Assembly: GCA_934661765.1 (NCBI GenBank)
Contig: CAKUJT010000033.1
Span: forward strand, 1-24,277
Direction: 5' to 3'
From: an uncultured Senegalimassilia sp.
GTDB lineage: Bacteria; Actinomycetota; Coriobacteriia; Coriobacteriales; Eggerthellaceae
Length of the DNA: 24,277 nucleotides
Position numbers and translations under genes: made by a program. This document shows, one piece after another, positions 8,561 through 15,935 of the stretch (position 1 is the stretch's first letter; each line of letters opens with the position of its first letter). The notes beneath the pieces were generated by a model. The model was not told the DNA's origin and did no database searches. It saw nothing but the letters and a program-made list of their open reading frames with translations.

Positions 8561-9292
8561 ATGACCCGACTGTTTAACGGAATCGTCGCCTTCGGCAGCA
8601 CGCTGCTGCTGGCCGTGACGCTCATCGGCGCCGGCTTCGCCGCCGTCGCCATCCCCGACGCGGCAACCGCAACGCTGTCGCGTGCGTTTTCCGGCTGCGA
8701 CCAGCCCAGCACCCCGTTCACCGCCGACGAGCTCGCTTCCATGGCCATAGCCGGCAAGCATTACACCTTCGACGACAACGACCGCGAAAAGCTTGACGCC
8801 GCCATCGCCGAGGCCAACGCCGCCGCCGAGGCGGACGGACGCGCCAACGCGTTGAACAAGGAAAGCGCTGCCCGGACCCTGCCCGCCGACGCGATAAGCC
8901 ACTTGGACGACGTCTACCGCGTGGCATGCGTGGCCAAACCCGCCCTCGTGATCGTGGCGGTACTATGCATCGCTGGCCTTGCGCACGTGGCGGTGCGCAT
9001 CAGCCGGCGCGCGCTCGGGCGCACGCTCATGGCGGGCGGCGGCTTGGTACTCGCAGCGTTTTGCGCGCTCGGGGCATGGGCGACCATCGACTTCGACGGG
9101 CTGTTCGCCGCCTTCCACAGCCTGTTCTTCCAGGCGGGAACCTGGACGTTTCCCTATGACAGCCTACTCATCACCTTGTACCCAACCGCTTTTTGGATGG
9201 GCATGGGCGGCATCTGGCTTGCAGTTACCTGCGGCCTGTCTATACTTGCTGTACTTATTGGTTTTACGTTAGGACATAAGCAACATGACTGA
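8561..9292 (+). CDS. DUF1461 / TIGR01906 family integral membrane protein
   Basis: The 243-residue protein has a hydrophobic N-terminal segment (about 7-32), an extracytoplasmic-type region rich in D, E and A (about 45-120), and three further hydrophobic segments (about 125-142, 152-172, 205-238). The motif FHSLFFQAGTWTFPYDSLLI followed by TLYPTAFW is the signature I associate with TIGR01906/DUF1461, a family of unknown function. The ribosome site is weak (GAGG about 12 bases upstream). The stop overlaps the gltX start by eight bases (ATGACTGA), so the two are very probably co-translated. Confidence 0.75.
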   Translation: MTRLFNGIVAFGSTLLLAVTLIGAGFAAVAIPDAATATLSRAFSGCDQPSTPFTADELASMAIAGKHYTFDDNDREKLDAAIAEANAAAEADGRANALNKESAARTLPADAISHLDDVYRVACVAKPALVIVAVLCIAGLAHVAVRISRRALGRTLMAGGGLVLAAFCALGAWATIDFDGLFAAFHSLFFQAGTWTFPYDSLLITLYPTAFWMGMGGIWLAVTCGLSILAVLIGFTLGHKQHD

Positions 9293-10778
9293 GAGCAAAC
9301 CGGTTCGCGTCCGTTTCGCGCCTTCCCCCACGGGCAAGCTGCACGTCGGCGGCGCCCGCACGGCCATCTACAACTGGGCGTTCGCCCGCGCTTGCGGCGG
9401 CACCTTCATCCTGCGCATCGAGGACACCGATCCCACCCGTTCCACCGAGGAGAACACGCAGGTCATCCTGAACGCCATGAAGTGGCTCGGCCTTGACTGG
9501 GACGAGGGCCCGGAGGTCGGCGGCAAGTGCGGCCCGTACTTCCAGACCCAGCGCTTCGACACCTACGCTGACGCCCTTGAGCGCCTGAAGGAGCGCGGCA
9601 TGGTCTACCCGTGCTTCTGCACGAAAGATGAGCTTGACGCCAAGCGCGCGAAAGCCGAGGCGGAAGAGGGCGGCTACGCCGGCTACGACCGCACGTGCCG
9701 CGATATCGACCCCGCCGAGGCCGCCCGCCGCATCGAGGCCGGCGAGCCGCACGTGTGGCGCCTGAAGGTGCCGCTCGAGCACGGCCCCATCGAGTTCGAC
9801 GACGCCGTCTACGGCCACATGTCCTTCCCCGCCGACGTCATGGACGACATGATCGTCGTGCGCACCGACGGCACGCCCACCTACAACTTCGCCGTGGTCT
9901 GCGATGACGCGAACATGGGCATCACCCACGTCATCCGCGGCGACGACCACCTGTCCAACACCCCGCGCCAGATCCTCATCTACGAGGCCCTCGGCTACGA
10001 CGTGCCCACCTTCGCGCACCTGTCCATGATCTTGGGCTCCGACGGCCACAAGCTGTCCAAGCGCCACGGCGCCGCCAGCGTCGAGGAGTTCCGCGACAAC
10101 GGCTTCCTGCCTGACACAATGGTGAACTTCCTGGCGCTGTTGGGATGGAGCCTTGACGGCGAGACCACCATCATCGACCGCGAGACCCTGTGCGCCAAGT
10201 TCAGCCTGGACCGCATCACGAAGAAGGACGCCATCTTCGACCAGACCAAGCTCGAGTGGATGAACGGCCAGTACATCCAGCGCATGGGTGCCGACGAGTG
10301 GGTAGTCGCAAGCCGTCCGTGGCTCGTGCAGGCCGGCGCGTCCGAGGCCGACATCGACGCGCGCCCGGAATGGTACGCCAAGCTCTACCCGCTGGTTTCC
10401 GAGCGCCTGCAGCGCCTTGACGAAGTGCCCGCGAAGCTCGCCTACATGTTCTGGGGCGCCAACGTCGCCGAGCTGGACGAGAAGTCGGTGAAGAAGGTGC
10501 TGCTCAAGGAAGGCGCCCGCGCCGACGAGGCCCTGGCCAACTGCCGCGCTATCCTTGCCGACGAGTCCCGCCCCTGGGAAGCAGCCGGCCTTGAGGCCGC
10601 CTGCCGCGAGCTGGGCGACAGCATGGACATGAAGCTGAAGTTCGTGCTGCAGCCGCTGCGCGTGGCCGTGTGCGGCAACATGGTCTCCCCGCCGCTGTTC
10701 GAGTCCATCGAGCTCATGCCGCGCGAAGATGTGCTCGCCCGCATCGACCAGGTCACCGAGCAGGTCTTCGGCGCATAA
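9285..10778 (+). CDS. gltX: Glutamyl-tRNA synthetase
   Basis: This 497-residue class I synthetase charges tRNA with glutamate in the cytoplasm. The N-terminal RFAPSPTGKLHVGGART carries the HIGH-type signature (HVGG, about residues 20-23). The KMSKS-type loop is HKLSKRHG at about 253-260. FILRIEDTDPTRSTEENTQV and THVIRGDDHLSNTPRQ are standard GluRS segments. The C-terminal anticodon-binding part reaches full length. It starts inside the last codons of the upstream membrane-protein gene, with TTAGGAC as a possible ribosome site. No glutaminyl-tRNA synthetase gene is in the window, so whether this enzyme is discriminating is not decided here. Confidence 0.97.
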   Translation: MTESKPVRVRFAPSPTGKLHVGGARTAIYNWAFARACGGTFILRIEDTDPTRSTEENTQVILNAMKWLGLDWDEGPEVGGKCGPYFQTQRFDTYADALERLKERGMVYPCFCTKDELDAKRAKAEAEEGGYAGYDRTCRDIDPAEAARRIEAGEPHVWRLKVPLEHGPIEFDDAVYGHMSFPADVMDDMIVVRTDGTPTYNFAVVCDDANMGITHVIRGDDHLSNTPRQILIYEALGYDVPTFAHLSMILGSDGHKLSKRHGAASVEEFRDNGFLPDTMVNFLALLGWSLDGETTIIDRETLCAKFSLDRITKKDAIFDQTKLEWMNGQYIQRMGADEWVVASRPWLVQAGASEADIDARPEWYAKLYPLVSERLQRLDEVPAKLAYMFWGANVAELDEKSVKKVLLKEGARADEALANCRAILADESRPWEAAGLEAACRELGDSMDMKLKFVLQPLRVAVCGNMVSPPLFESIELMPREDVLARIDQVTEQVFGA

Positions 10779-10799
10779 CCCGAGCACGGAAGGCACCTG

Positions 10800-11870
10800 T
10801 TGACCGAAACCAACCAACAGCCGTTTCAGATCCCGCAGCGCATCCTCGTGCTGCGGGATCTGTGCATACGCACCCGAGGCGCCGATTGCACGCGCTGCGG
10901 CGAAGCATGCCCGAAAGGCGCCCTGTCGTTCCCCGAGGGAAATCCGCCCGTCATAGATGATGCCGCTTGCTCGATGTGCGGCATCTGCCAGGGAACCTGC
11001 GACGCGTTCGCTTCCTCAAGCTATACGCTCACGCAGGCCCATGCCGACGCGCGGCGGGCCGCCATGGGCGCCAGGCCCGCTATCATCACCTGCGCTGAAA
11101 ACGTCTCGGAGCAAGACGACCCCGCAAGCAACGTGGTGGCGCTCCCCTGTTTGGCCATGCTGCCGGCAGAGCTGTGGGCGGCGCTGCTGGCCGAAGGGGC
11201 CGTTGTGCAGGTGGCCATCGACATGGAACGCTGCGAAACCTGCACGAAGGCGGGCGGGCCTGCGCAAGCCCTCTACGCCGAGCGCATCGCGCAAGCCGAG
11301 GAATGGACGCAGCGCAACGTGGGATTCGCGGCGTCGCTGCCCCAGGCGGCTGACGAGGGGCTGCTCGCCGGCCTGGCCAACGCCGGCGCCGACGGAGACC
11401 GCCGCAGCCTGTTCACCGATATGCTCTCGCAGCTCAAGGACGCGGCATCGGGCACCATGCGCGAACGCACCGACGCCCGCCTGCAAACGCTGCGCGAGCA
11501 AAACGAGCGGTTCGCCGCCCATCAGCGGCTCGACCTGGGAAACGGCACGCAATTCAACAAGTTCGCCCCGCACGGGCGCGTCAAGCGCGTCATGGGTTCG
11601 TCGCGCAACCTGCTGCTGCAAGCGCTCGACGCACAGCCTGATATGGCCACACGGGTGGAGCTTTCCCTACCCGAAATCGACGCCGATGCCTGCGAGGGCT
11701 GCCTGCGCTGCACCCGCGCTTGCCCCACCGGCGCCCTGCTGCCCGATGCCCAAAACGGTACGCTTACCCTCGACTGGCGCTACTGCATAGAATGCGGCTT
11801 GTGCGAGTCGGCATGCCCCCGCAATGCCATCACGTTAACAACCAAACCCGTCTCCGAGGCTGCGTGCTAA
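10800..11870 (+). CDS. Polyferredoxin-like protein with four [4Fe-4S] motifs
   Basis: The start is TTG at 10800, with GGAAGG six bases before it; no upstream ATG or GTG fits. The 356-residue protein has an N-terminal cysteine cluster pair (DCTRCGEACPKGAL, then ACSMCGICQGTCDAF) at about 25-75 and a C-terminal pair (CEGCLRCTRACPTGALLP, then YCIECGLCESACPRNAI) at about 298-345. Each half is a two-cluster ferredoxin domain. The middle includes VVALPCLAML and MERCETCTKAGG, extra cysteines that could bind another cofactor or partner and recall MvhD-like electron-transfer modules. It begins 21 bases after gltX. Its likely role is cytoplasmic electron transfer, partner unknown. A 13-bp inverted repeat lies in codons 10-21. 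Confidence 0.8.
   Translation: MTETNQQPFQIPQRILVLRDLCIRTRGADCTRCGEACPKGALSFPEGNPPVIDDAACSMCGICQGTCDAFASSSYTLTQAHADARRAAMGARPAIITCAENVSEQDDPASNVVALPCLAMLPAELWAALLAEGAVVQVAIDMERCETCTKAGGPAQALYAERIAQAEEWTQRNVGFAASLPQAADEGLLAGLANAGADGDRRSLFTDMLSQLKDAASGTMRERTDARLQTLREQNERFAAHQRLDLGNGTQFNKFAPHGRVKRVMGSSRNLLLQALDAQPDMATRVELSLPEIDADACEGCLRCTRACPTGALLPDAQNGTLTLDWRYCIECGLCESACPRNAITLTTKPVSEAAC
10827..10862 (+). repeat. 13-bp perfect inverted repeat inside the start of the ferredoxin gene
   Basis: CAGATCCCGCAGC (10827-10839) and GCTGCGGGATCTG (10850-10862) are perfectly complementary, with a 10-base loop. It lies 27 bases into the coding sequence. No T-tract follows. Confidence 0.8.
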
Positions 11871-11873
11871 GAT
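11866..11873 (+). promoter_or_regulatory. Possible extended -10 overlapping the ferredoxin stop codon
   Basis: TGCTAAGAT (11865-11873) resembles TGn plus a -10 hexamer, and its TAA is the stop codon of the gene before. It would give a leader of about 25 bases for the next gene. Confidence 0.3.
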
Positions 11874-11903
11874 AGCCGGGAACAAACCGTTAGGAGCGCT
11901 TCC

Positions 11904-13049
11904 ATGAACCAGCCTCGCAACAATCCCGATTTCAATCCCTACGAATCTGCTCAACAAACAGGTGGGCAAAACCCGCAGCTTGACACAACCGCAAACGCCG
12001 CGCAAGCGCCCGGCAACGCCGGCCCCGCATCGGAAGCGGGCAGCTGCGCCGATTCCGGCCCCAACGAAACCGCTGAGCCAACAGCGCCCCAGGCCGAACG
12101 TGCCGAAACGGCGATGGGCGCCGCGCAGGCGCCCGGCAACGCCGGCCCTGCCGCCGCCCCGCAAGCCGCTCAGCAGCCTTCCGTGTACGCCGCCGCCCCG
12201 CAGGCGCCCTGCACGCAACTTTCCTACGGCGCACCCCAGCCGCCCGCAAACCCCTATGCCGCCGTCGCGCCGAAGCCGGCGAAAAAGTGGCCCTGGGTGC
12301 TTTTGGGTTGCGCGCTTGCGTTTCTCATGGGGCTTGGCGGATGCGTAGGTTTCGCCACGGTGGGCATGGTGGCCGATTCGCTTCACAGCCGCGCCGATGG
12401 CATTCATTCGTTCGACTTCGACGACCTGCCGTACGGCTACGACCCCGACGACCTGCCCGATAGCGATTACTACGGCGGCTTCACGCTCTCCGACATCAAG
12501 GAGGCGGCAGGCGACCTGCCCTGCGATATCGACGATGAGGGCAAGGCAACCCCGGGCGTGTACGTGGTAGGCCGCGACATCGATGAGGGCCTGTACTTCC
12601 TCCAGGGAAACCCCTCGACCGAATCGGAATGCTACCTGTTCGCTCCCGAGGGATCGGGAACTTACAGCATGAGCACGGCGGTCACCTACACGGGCAATTA
12701 CTTCGCCGACCTCGAAAACGGCCAGGTGATCGCCTTCATGCCCAGCGCCAAAAGCATGCTGATGATCCCTGCGGACCAAGCCGACTTCCAACCGCAGGCG
12801 CCCTACGCCAGCGGCCTGTACCGCGTCGGCCAGGACATTCCCGCGGGAACCTACACCATCGCCGTCAGCCCCGATGCCCCGCGCAGCCCCTCGCAGGACT
12901 ACGCCGCCTACGTCATGAAGGACCTGGACTTCGACGACGATTCCATCACCGACTCCAAGCCCCTGCTGCGCGGAAGCATGCAAACCATCACCGTGGAAGA
13001 CGGCGAATGGCTTGAGCTGTTCGGCACCACCGCAACGCCAATCGAATAA
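11904..13049 (+). CDS. Membrane-anchored protein with two YxVGxDIPAGxY-type repeats
   Basis: The ATG at 11904 follows TTAGGAGCG. The 381-residue protein has an N-terminal cytoplasmic tail of about 125 residues rich in Pro, Ala, Gln and Asn, which repeats AAQAPGNAGPA twice. One transmembrane helix follows (about 128-156, WPWVLLGCALAFLMGLGG). The outer part holds an acidic stretch (DFDDLPYGYDPDDLPDSDYY) and two related units, GVYVVGRDIDEGLYFLQ (about 217) and GLYRVGQDIPAGTYTI (about 303). Such repeats occur in exported proteins of Gram-positive bacteria and have no assigned function that I know. A terminator closes the gene. Confidence 0.75.
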   Translation: MNQPRNNPDFNPYESAQQTGGQNPQLDTTANAAQAPGNAGPASEAGSCADSGPNETAEPTAPQAERAETAMGAAQAPGNAGPAAAPQAAQQPSVYAAAPQAPCTQLSYGAPQPPANPYAAVAPKPAKKWPWVLLGCALAFLMGLGGCVGFATVGMVADSLHSRADGIHSFDFDDLPYGYDPDDLPDSDYYGGFTLSDIKEAAGDLPCDIDDEGKATPGVYVVGRDIDEGLYFLQGNPSTESECYLFAPEGSGTYSMSTAVTYTGNYFADLENGQVIAFMPSAKSMLMIPADQADFQPQAPYASGLYRVGQDIPAGTYTIAVSPDAPRSPSQDYAAYVMKDLDFDDDSITDSKPLLRGSMQTITVEDGEWLELFGTTATPIE

Positions 13050-13065
13050 CCGCCATTGGATTCAC

Positions 13066-13093
13066 GCGCCCTCCGGCAGGCTTCGGAGGGCGC
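13066..13093 (+). terminator. Terminator after the repeat-protein gene
   Basis: GCGCCCTCCG (13066-13075) and CGGAGGGCGC (13084-13093) form a perfect 10-bp stem with an 8-base loop; AACTGTTTCC follows. The T-run is short. Confidence 0.65.
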
Positions 13094-13125
13094 AACTGTT
13101 TCCGACACCGAACGAAAGGACGCTC

Positions 13126-13527
13126 ATGCTCCCCGAAAACCCCACCATCGATCAGGTTCGCGAGTTCTTCGCCAACGACAAGTTCGCCACGGAGGCCGCA
13201 GGCTGCACCGCCGTCGAAGCCGCCAAAGGCCACGCCGTATGCGAGATGCCGCTCGAGCAGGTCCACTACAACGCTCAAGGCGGCGTGATGGGCGGGGCCA
13301 TCTTCACCCTTGCCGATTTCTGCCTAGCCATCGCCTGCAACGTAAACGAGCAGCCCACCGTATCGGTAAGCAACACCATCGAGTTCCTCAGCGCAGCCAA
13401 GGGCGACAAGCTCATCGCCGAGTGCACCGTCGACAAGTCGGGCAGGAAGCTCGGCTTCTACACAGTGGACGTGTCCGACAACACTGGCCGCATAATAGCC
13501 CGCATGACCGCAACCTGCTACCGATAA
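13126..13527 (+). CDS. PaaI-family hotdog thioesterase
   Basis: The ATG at 13126 is chosen because GAAAGGACG precedes it; a longer frame would run back through the terminator. The 133-residue length is normal for a single hotdog domain that hydrolyses acyl-CoA thioesters. The core motif is HYNAQGGVMGGAIFTLAD at about residues 46-63, matching the family pattern HxNxxGxxHGGxxxxLAD. The second histidine is replaced by methionine here, while the acidic residue of LAD is kept. The next strand, PTVSVSNTIEFLSAAKGDKL, also fits. The substrate is unknown. The gene precedes the first tRNA-Ala. Confidence 0.85.
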   Translation: MLPENPTIDQVREFFANDKFATEAAGCTAVEAAKGHAVCEMPLEQVHYNAQGGVMGGAIFTLADFCLAIACNVNEQPTVSVSNTIEFLSAAKGDKLIAECTVDKSGRKLGFYTVDVSDNTGRIIARMTATCYR

Positions 13528-13630
13528 TCGCCAGGCAGGGATTCAACGAACTTAGCTGCGCTGCTGAACTTGCAAATCAAACGCTCAGCCTGCCAAAAAA
13601 CGATGTTGAAAAAATTTTCAAAATAGGGGG

Positions 13631-13658
13631 TTGCGCGCGGGAACGGTTTCCGTATAAT
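13631..13658 (+). promoter_or_regulatory. Promoter of tRNA-Ala copy 1
   Basis: TTGCGC (13631-13636) and TATAAT (13653-13658) are spaced by 16 bases, after an A/T-rich run that could act as an UP element. The spacer contains the near-palindrome CGGGAACGGTTTCCG (13638-13652). Confidence 0.85.
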
Positions 13659-13676
13659 AGTCAACGCACCTGATTC

Positions 13677-13752
13677 GGGGCCTTAGCTCAGCTGGGAGAG
13701 CGCATGGCTGGCAGCCATGAGGTCAGGGGTTCGATCCCCCTAGGCTCCACCA
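13677..13752 (+). tRNA. tRNA-Ala (anticodon GGC), copy 1
   Basis: This is a 76-base cloverleaf with acceptor stem GGGGCCT/AGGCTCC (one G-U), D-arm GCTC/GAGC, anticodon stem CATGG/CCATG with loop CTGGCAG, and T-arm AGGGG/CCCCT. The anticodon GGC reads GCC and GCU alanine codons. The terminal CCA is encoded. Confidence 0.97.
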
Positions 13753-13760
13753 AATTTTCT

Positions 13761-13788
13761 AGGTTCGGCATACGCTGAACCTTTTTTT
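13761..13788 (+). terminator. Terminator of tRNA-Ala copy 1
   Basis: AGGTTC (13761-13766) and GAACCT (13777-13782) form a stem with inner GC/GC pairing, followed by a run of seven T. Confidence 0.9.
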
Positions 13789-14063
13789 ATTTCTCCTAAC
13801 CTTTCCGCAGGCAACATCCACCATCGCACTCTCACGCACTCTCACCTACTAGCCATTCTCAATGCCGACCCCAAAGCGAAGCCTACCCCATTGATCTCTT
13901 CGTCCCCCGTTTACCCGCCCTCGTCTCCGGAAAGGGGCTTTCCCAGAATTCACCCGCACATGTCCGGATGAATTCAATGGCGAAACCAAGACGCCCGGAT
14001 GAACTTGCGAAGCAAGCACAGCCCGCCCAAAAACGCGACTGAAAAAATTTTCAAAATAGGGGG

Positions 14064-14091
14064 TTGCGCGCGGGAACGGTTTCCGTATAAT
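14064..14091 (+). promoter_or_regulatory. Promoter of tRNA-Ala copy 2
   Basis: TTGCGC (14064-14069) and TATAAT (14086-14091) with the same 16-base spacer as copy 1. Confidence 0.85.
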
Positions 14092-14109
14092 AGTCAACGC
14101 ACCTGATTC

Positions 14110-14185
14110 GGGGCCTTAGCTCAGCTGGGAGAGCGCATGGCTGGCAGCCATGAGGTCAGGGGTTCGATCCCCCTAGGCTCCACCA
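14110..14185 (+). tRNA. tRNA-Ala (anticodon GGC), copy 2
   Basis: Identical in all 76 bases to the tRNA at 13677, with encoded CCA. It is followed by its own, different terminator. Confidence 0.97.
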
Positions 14186-14194
14186 AATTTTACA

Positions 14195-14217
14195 GCCGCC
14201 TTTAGGGCGGCTTTTTT
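14195..14217 (+). terminator. Terminator of tRNA-Ala copy 2
   Basis: GCCGCC (14195-14200), loop TTTAG, GGCGGC (14206-14211), then six T. It ends only 23 bases before the next start codon, so the transporter gene may be expressed partly by readthrough. Confidence 0.92.
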
Positions 14218-14239
14218 ATTGCCACGGAAAGGGGAACCC

Positions 14240-15589
14240 ATGGCGCAGACCGCATCCGGCGAATCGCAAACCCGCGATTCGTTCACCTCTCGCACCGCAT
14301 TCATCATCGCCTGCATCGGATCGGCCGTAGGCCTATCGGGCATCTGGCTGTTCCCGTACCGCGTCTCGCAGCTAGGCGGAGCCGCCTTCCTTATCCCCTA
14401 TCTGTTCTTCGTCGTGCTGCTCGGCCTTACCGGCGTGGTGGGCGAGATGTCGTTCGGCCGCGCCATGGGATGCGGCCCGATGGGAGCGTTCGGCAAAGCC
14501 CTCGAACTGCGAGGCGTGCCCAACGCAACGCGCATCGGCAAAGTCATCGGCATCGTGCCCGTGCTTGCCGCGCTCGGCATCGCCATCGGCTACACCGTCG
14601 TTTTGGGATGGTTCCTCAAGTACCTGTTCGCCGCCGCAACCGGAACGCTGCTCGCCCAACCGGACATGGGCGCGTACTTCGGTCAGATCACCGGCGATTT
14701 CGGAAGCATCGGCTGGCACGCTGCGGCGCTTATCATCACGCTGGCCGTCATGATCTTAGGCATCTCACGCGGCATCGAGCGCCTGAACAAAGTCATGATG
14801 CCGCTGTTCTTCGTCCTGTTCTGCGTGCTGCTCGTTCGCGTGGCCATGCTACCCGGCGCTCTTGATGGCTACGCCTACCTCTTCATGCCGCGCTGGGAAG
14901 CGCTCGCCAACCCGCAAACCTGGGTGCTTGCGCTTGGGCAGGCATTCTTCGGCCTGTCGCTGGCCGGAGGCGGCACGCTGGTATACGGCAGCTACCTGAA
15001 GAAGGACGTGAACGTGGTCTCGTCGGCACGCAACGTCGTGGTGTTCAGCACGCTGGCCGCGGTTTTGTCGGCCATGGTGGTGGTGCCGGCCGTGTTCGCG
15101 TTCGGAGCCGACACCCAGGCGGGCCCCCCGCTTCTGTTCATCGTGCTTCCGCAGGTGTTCCAGGACATGCCCTTCGGCGGGCTGTTCTGCTTCGTGTTCT
15201 TCCTGGCCGTAGCCTGCGCCGCCATCACCAGCCTGGTGAACCTCTACGAGCCGCCGATCGAGGCGCTGCAGCAGCAGGCGCGCCTTCCCCGCTGGGCAGC
15301 TGTGGCCATCGTGGCCGCCGTCTCCATGGGCGTCGGCGCCTTCATCGAGAACGGGGATGCGGTCAGCGCCTGGATGGACGCCGTCAGCATCTACGCAATC
15401 CCGCTGGGAGCCCTTATAGCGGCTGTTATGTTCTTCTGGGTATGCCCCAAGGGTTTCGCCTCAAAACAGGCTCAGATGGGACGAGAGAAGCCCGTAGGCA
15501 CATGGTTCGAGTTCATGGGACGCTATCTGTTCGTCCCGCTCACGGCGATCGTCATCATCCTGGGCATCGTGCTCGGCGGCATCGGGTAA
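14240..15589 (+). CDS. Neurotransmitter:sodium symporter (NSS) family transporter
   Basis: The ATG at 14240 follows GGAAAGGGG; a TTG further upstream would lie in the terminator tail. The 449-residue protein shows eleven hydrophobic segments. Segment 1 reads ACIGSAVGLSGIWLFPYRVS, the unwound TM1 signature of the family (usual form GxAVGLGNxWRFPY). Segment 2 is followed by GEMSFGRAMGCGPMGAF. Segment 6 region is FFGLSLAGGGTLVYGSYL. Eleven segments match bacterial NSS proteins of the tryptophan/hydrophobic amino-acid type. Sodium-coupled amino-acid uptake is the expected role, but the substrate is not known. Confidence 0.88.
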   Translation: MAQTASGESQTRDSFTSRTAFIIACIGSAVGLSGIWLFPYRVSQLGGAAFLIPYLFFVVLLGLTGVVGEMSFGRAMGCGPMGAFGKALELRGVPNATRIGKVIGIVPVLAALGIAIGYTVVLGWFLKYLFAAATGTLLAQPDMGAYFGQITGDFGSIGWHAAALIITLAVMILGISRGIERLNKVMMPLFFVLFCVLLVRVAMLPGALDGYAYLFMPRWEALANPQTWVLALGQAFFGLSLAGGGTLVYGSYLKKDVNVVSSARNVVVFSTLAAVLSAMVVVPAVFAFGADTQAGPPLLFIVLPQVFQDMPFGGLFCFVFFLAVACAAITSLVNLYEPPIEALQQQARLPRWAAVAIVAAVSMGVGAFIENGDAVSAWMDAVSIYAIPLGALIAAVMFFWVCPKGFASKQAQMGREKPVGTWFEFMGRYLFVPLTAIVIILGIVLGGIG

Positions 15590-15660
15590 CGTCCAGGCAC
15601 CGTAGCATCGCCCGGAACGGCGCTTCTTCGGCGGCCCTATCAGCTTCCCGAAAGCCACAA

Positions 15661-15691
15661 AGGCCTGCATGCTCCAGCAGCATGCAGGCCT
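15661..15691. terminator. Bidirectional terminator between NSS and metH
   Basis: AGGCCTGCATGCT (15661-15673) and AGCATGCAGGCCT (15679-15691) form a perfect 13-bp stem with a 5-base loop. Short T-rich runs follow on both strands (TTCTCGT on +, TTTGTGG on -). Confidence 0.8.
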
Positions 15692-15903
15692 TCTCGTATC
15701 ATGTAGGGAAAATAAACCGGATCGGAAGCCCTTAACGGCCAAGTCGATATCTGCTGAAGCGGCAAGATCGAACGCAGCAGCATCGCCAGGCCAGCATCGA
15801 GCCAACTCGCACAGCCCAACGCTGCAGCATGCCGAACCGACGCCGACAAGCCGCAGCATCTGAGGCGATCGGCGCATCAGTCTCCAACCCCACCAAGCCG
15901 AAG

Positions 15904-15932
15904 CCGGCAACCGTCGCGCGACGCCGTTTGCC
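15904..15932 (-). terminator. Imperfect hairpin directly after the metH stop
   Basis: On the - strand GGCAA, a central CGTCGCGCGACG palindrome and TTGCC make an imperfect stem a few bases past the stop. No T-tract follows. Confidence 0.35.
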
Positions 15933-15935
15933 GCG

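Larger units (their letters stand above)
13607..13758 (+). repeat. 152-bp perfect direct repeat, copy 1 (promoter plus tRNA-Ala)
   Basis: Positions 13607-13758 and 14040-14191 are identical base for base and 433 bases apart. Weaker similarity extends about 40 bases further upstream. The unit holds an A/T-rich upstream element, promoter, tRNA and the first bases after CCA; the terminators differ. Confidence 0.95.
13753..14109. other. Spacer between the two tRNA-Ala genes
   Basis: After the terminator of copy 1 there is about 250 bases without a convincing gene, then the second repeat copy starts at 14040. An inverted repeat GAATTCA/TGAATTC lies near 13947-13976, and CCGGATGAA occurs twice (about 13967 and 13994). 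No integrase or transposase is present. Confidence 0.5.
14040..14191 (+). repeat. 152-bp perfect direct repeat, copy 2
   Basis: Identical to 13607-13758, including the A/T-rich element, promoter and tRNA. Confidence 0.95.
15590..15935. other. 346-base gap between converging NSS and metH genes
   Basis: The gap holds a shared terminator at 15661-15691 and a hairpin near the metH stop. The sequence between (15700-15900) repeats the word GCAGCATC several times and has no convincing coding frame. Confidence 0.5.

Noticed and set aside
9264..10817. 517-codon - strand open frame opposite gltX
   Set aside because: It is a shadow of a highly conserved synthetase gene on the + strand.
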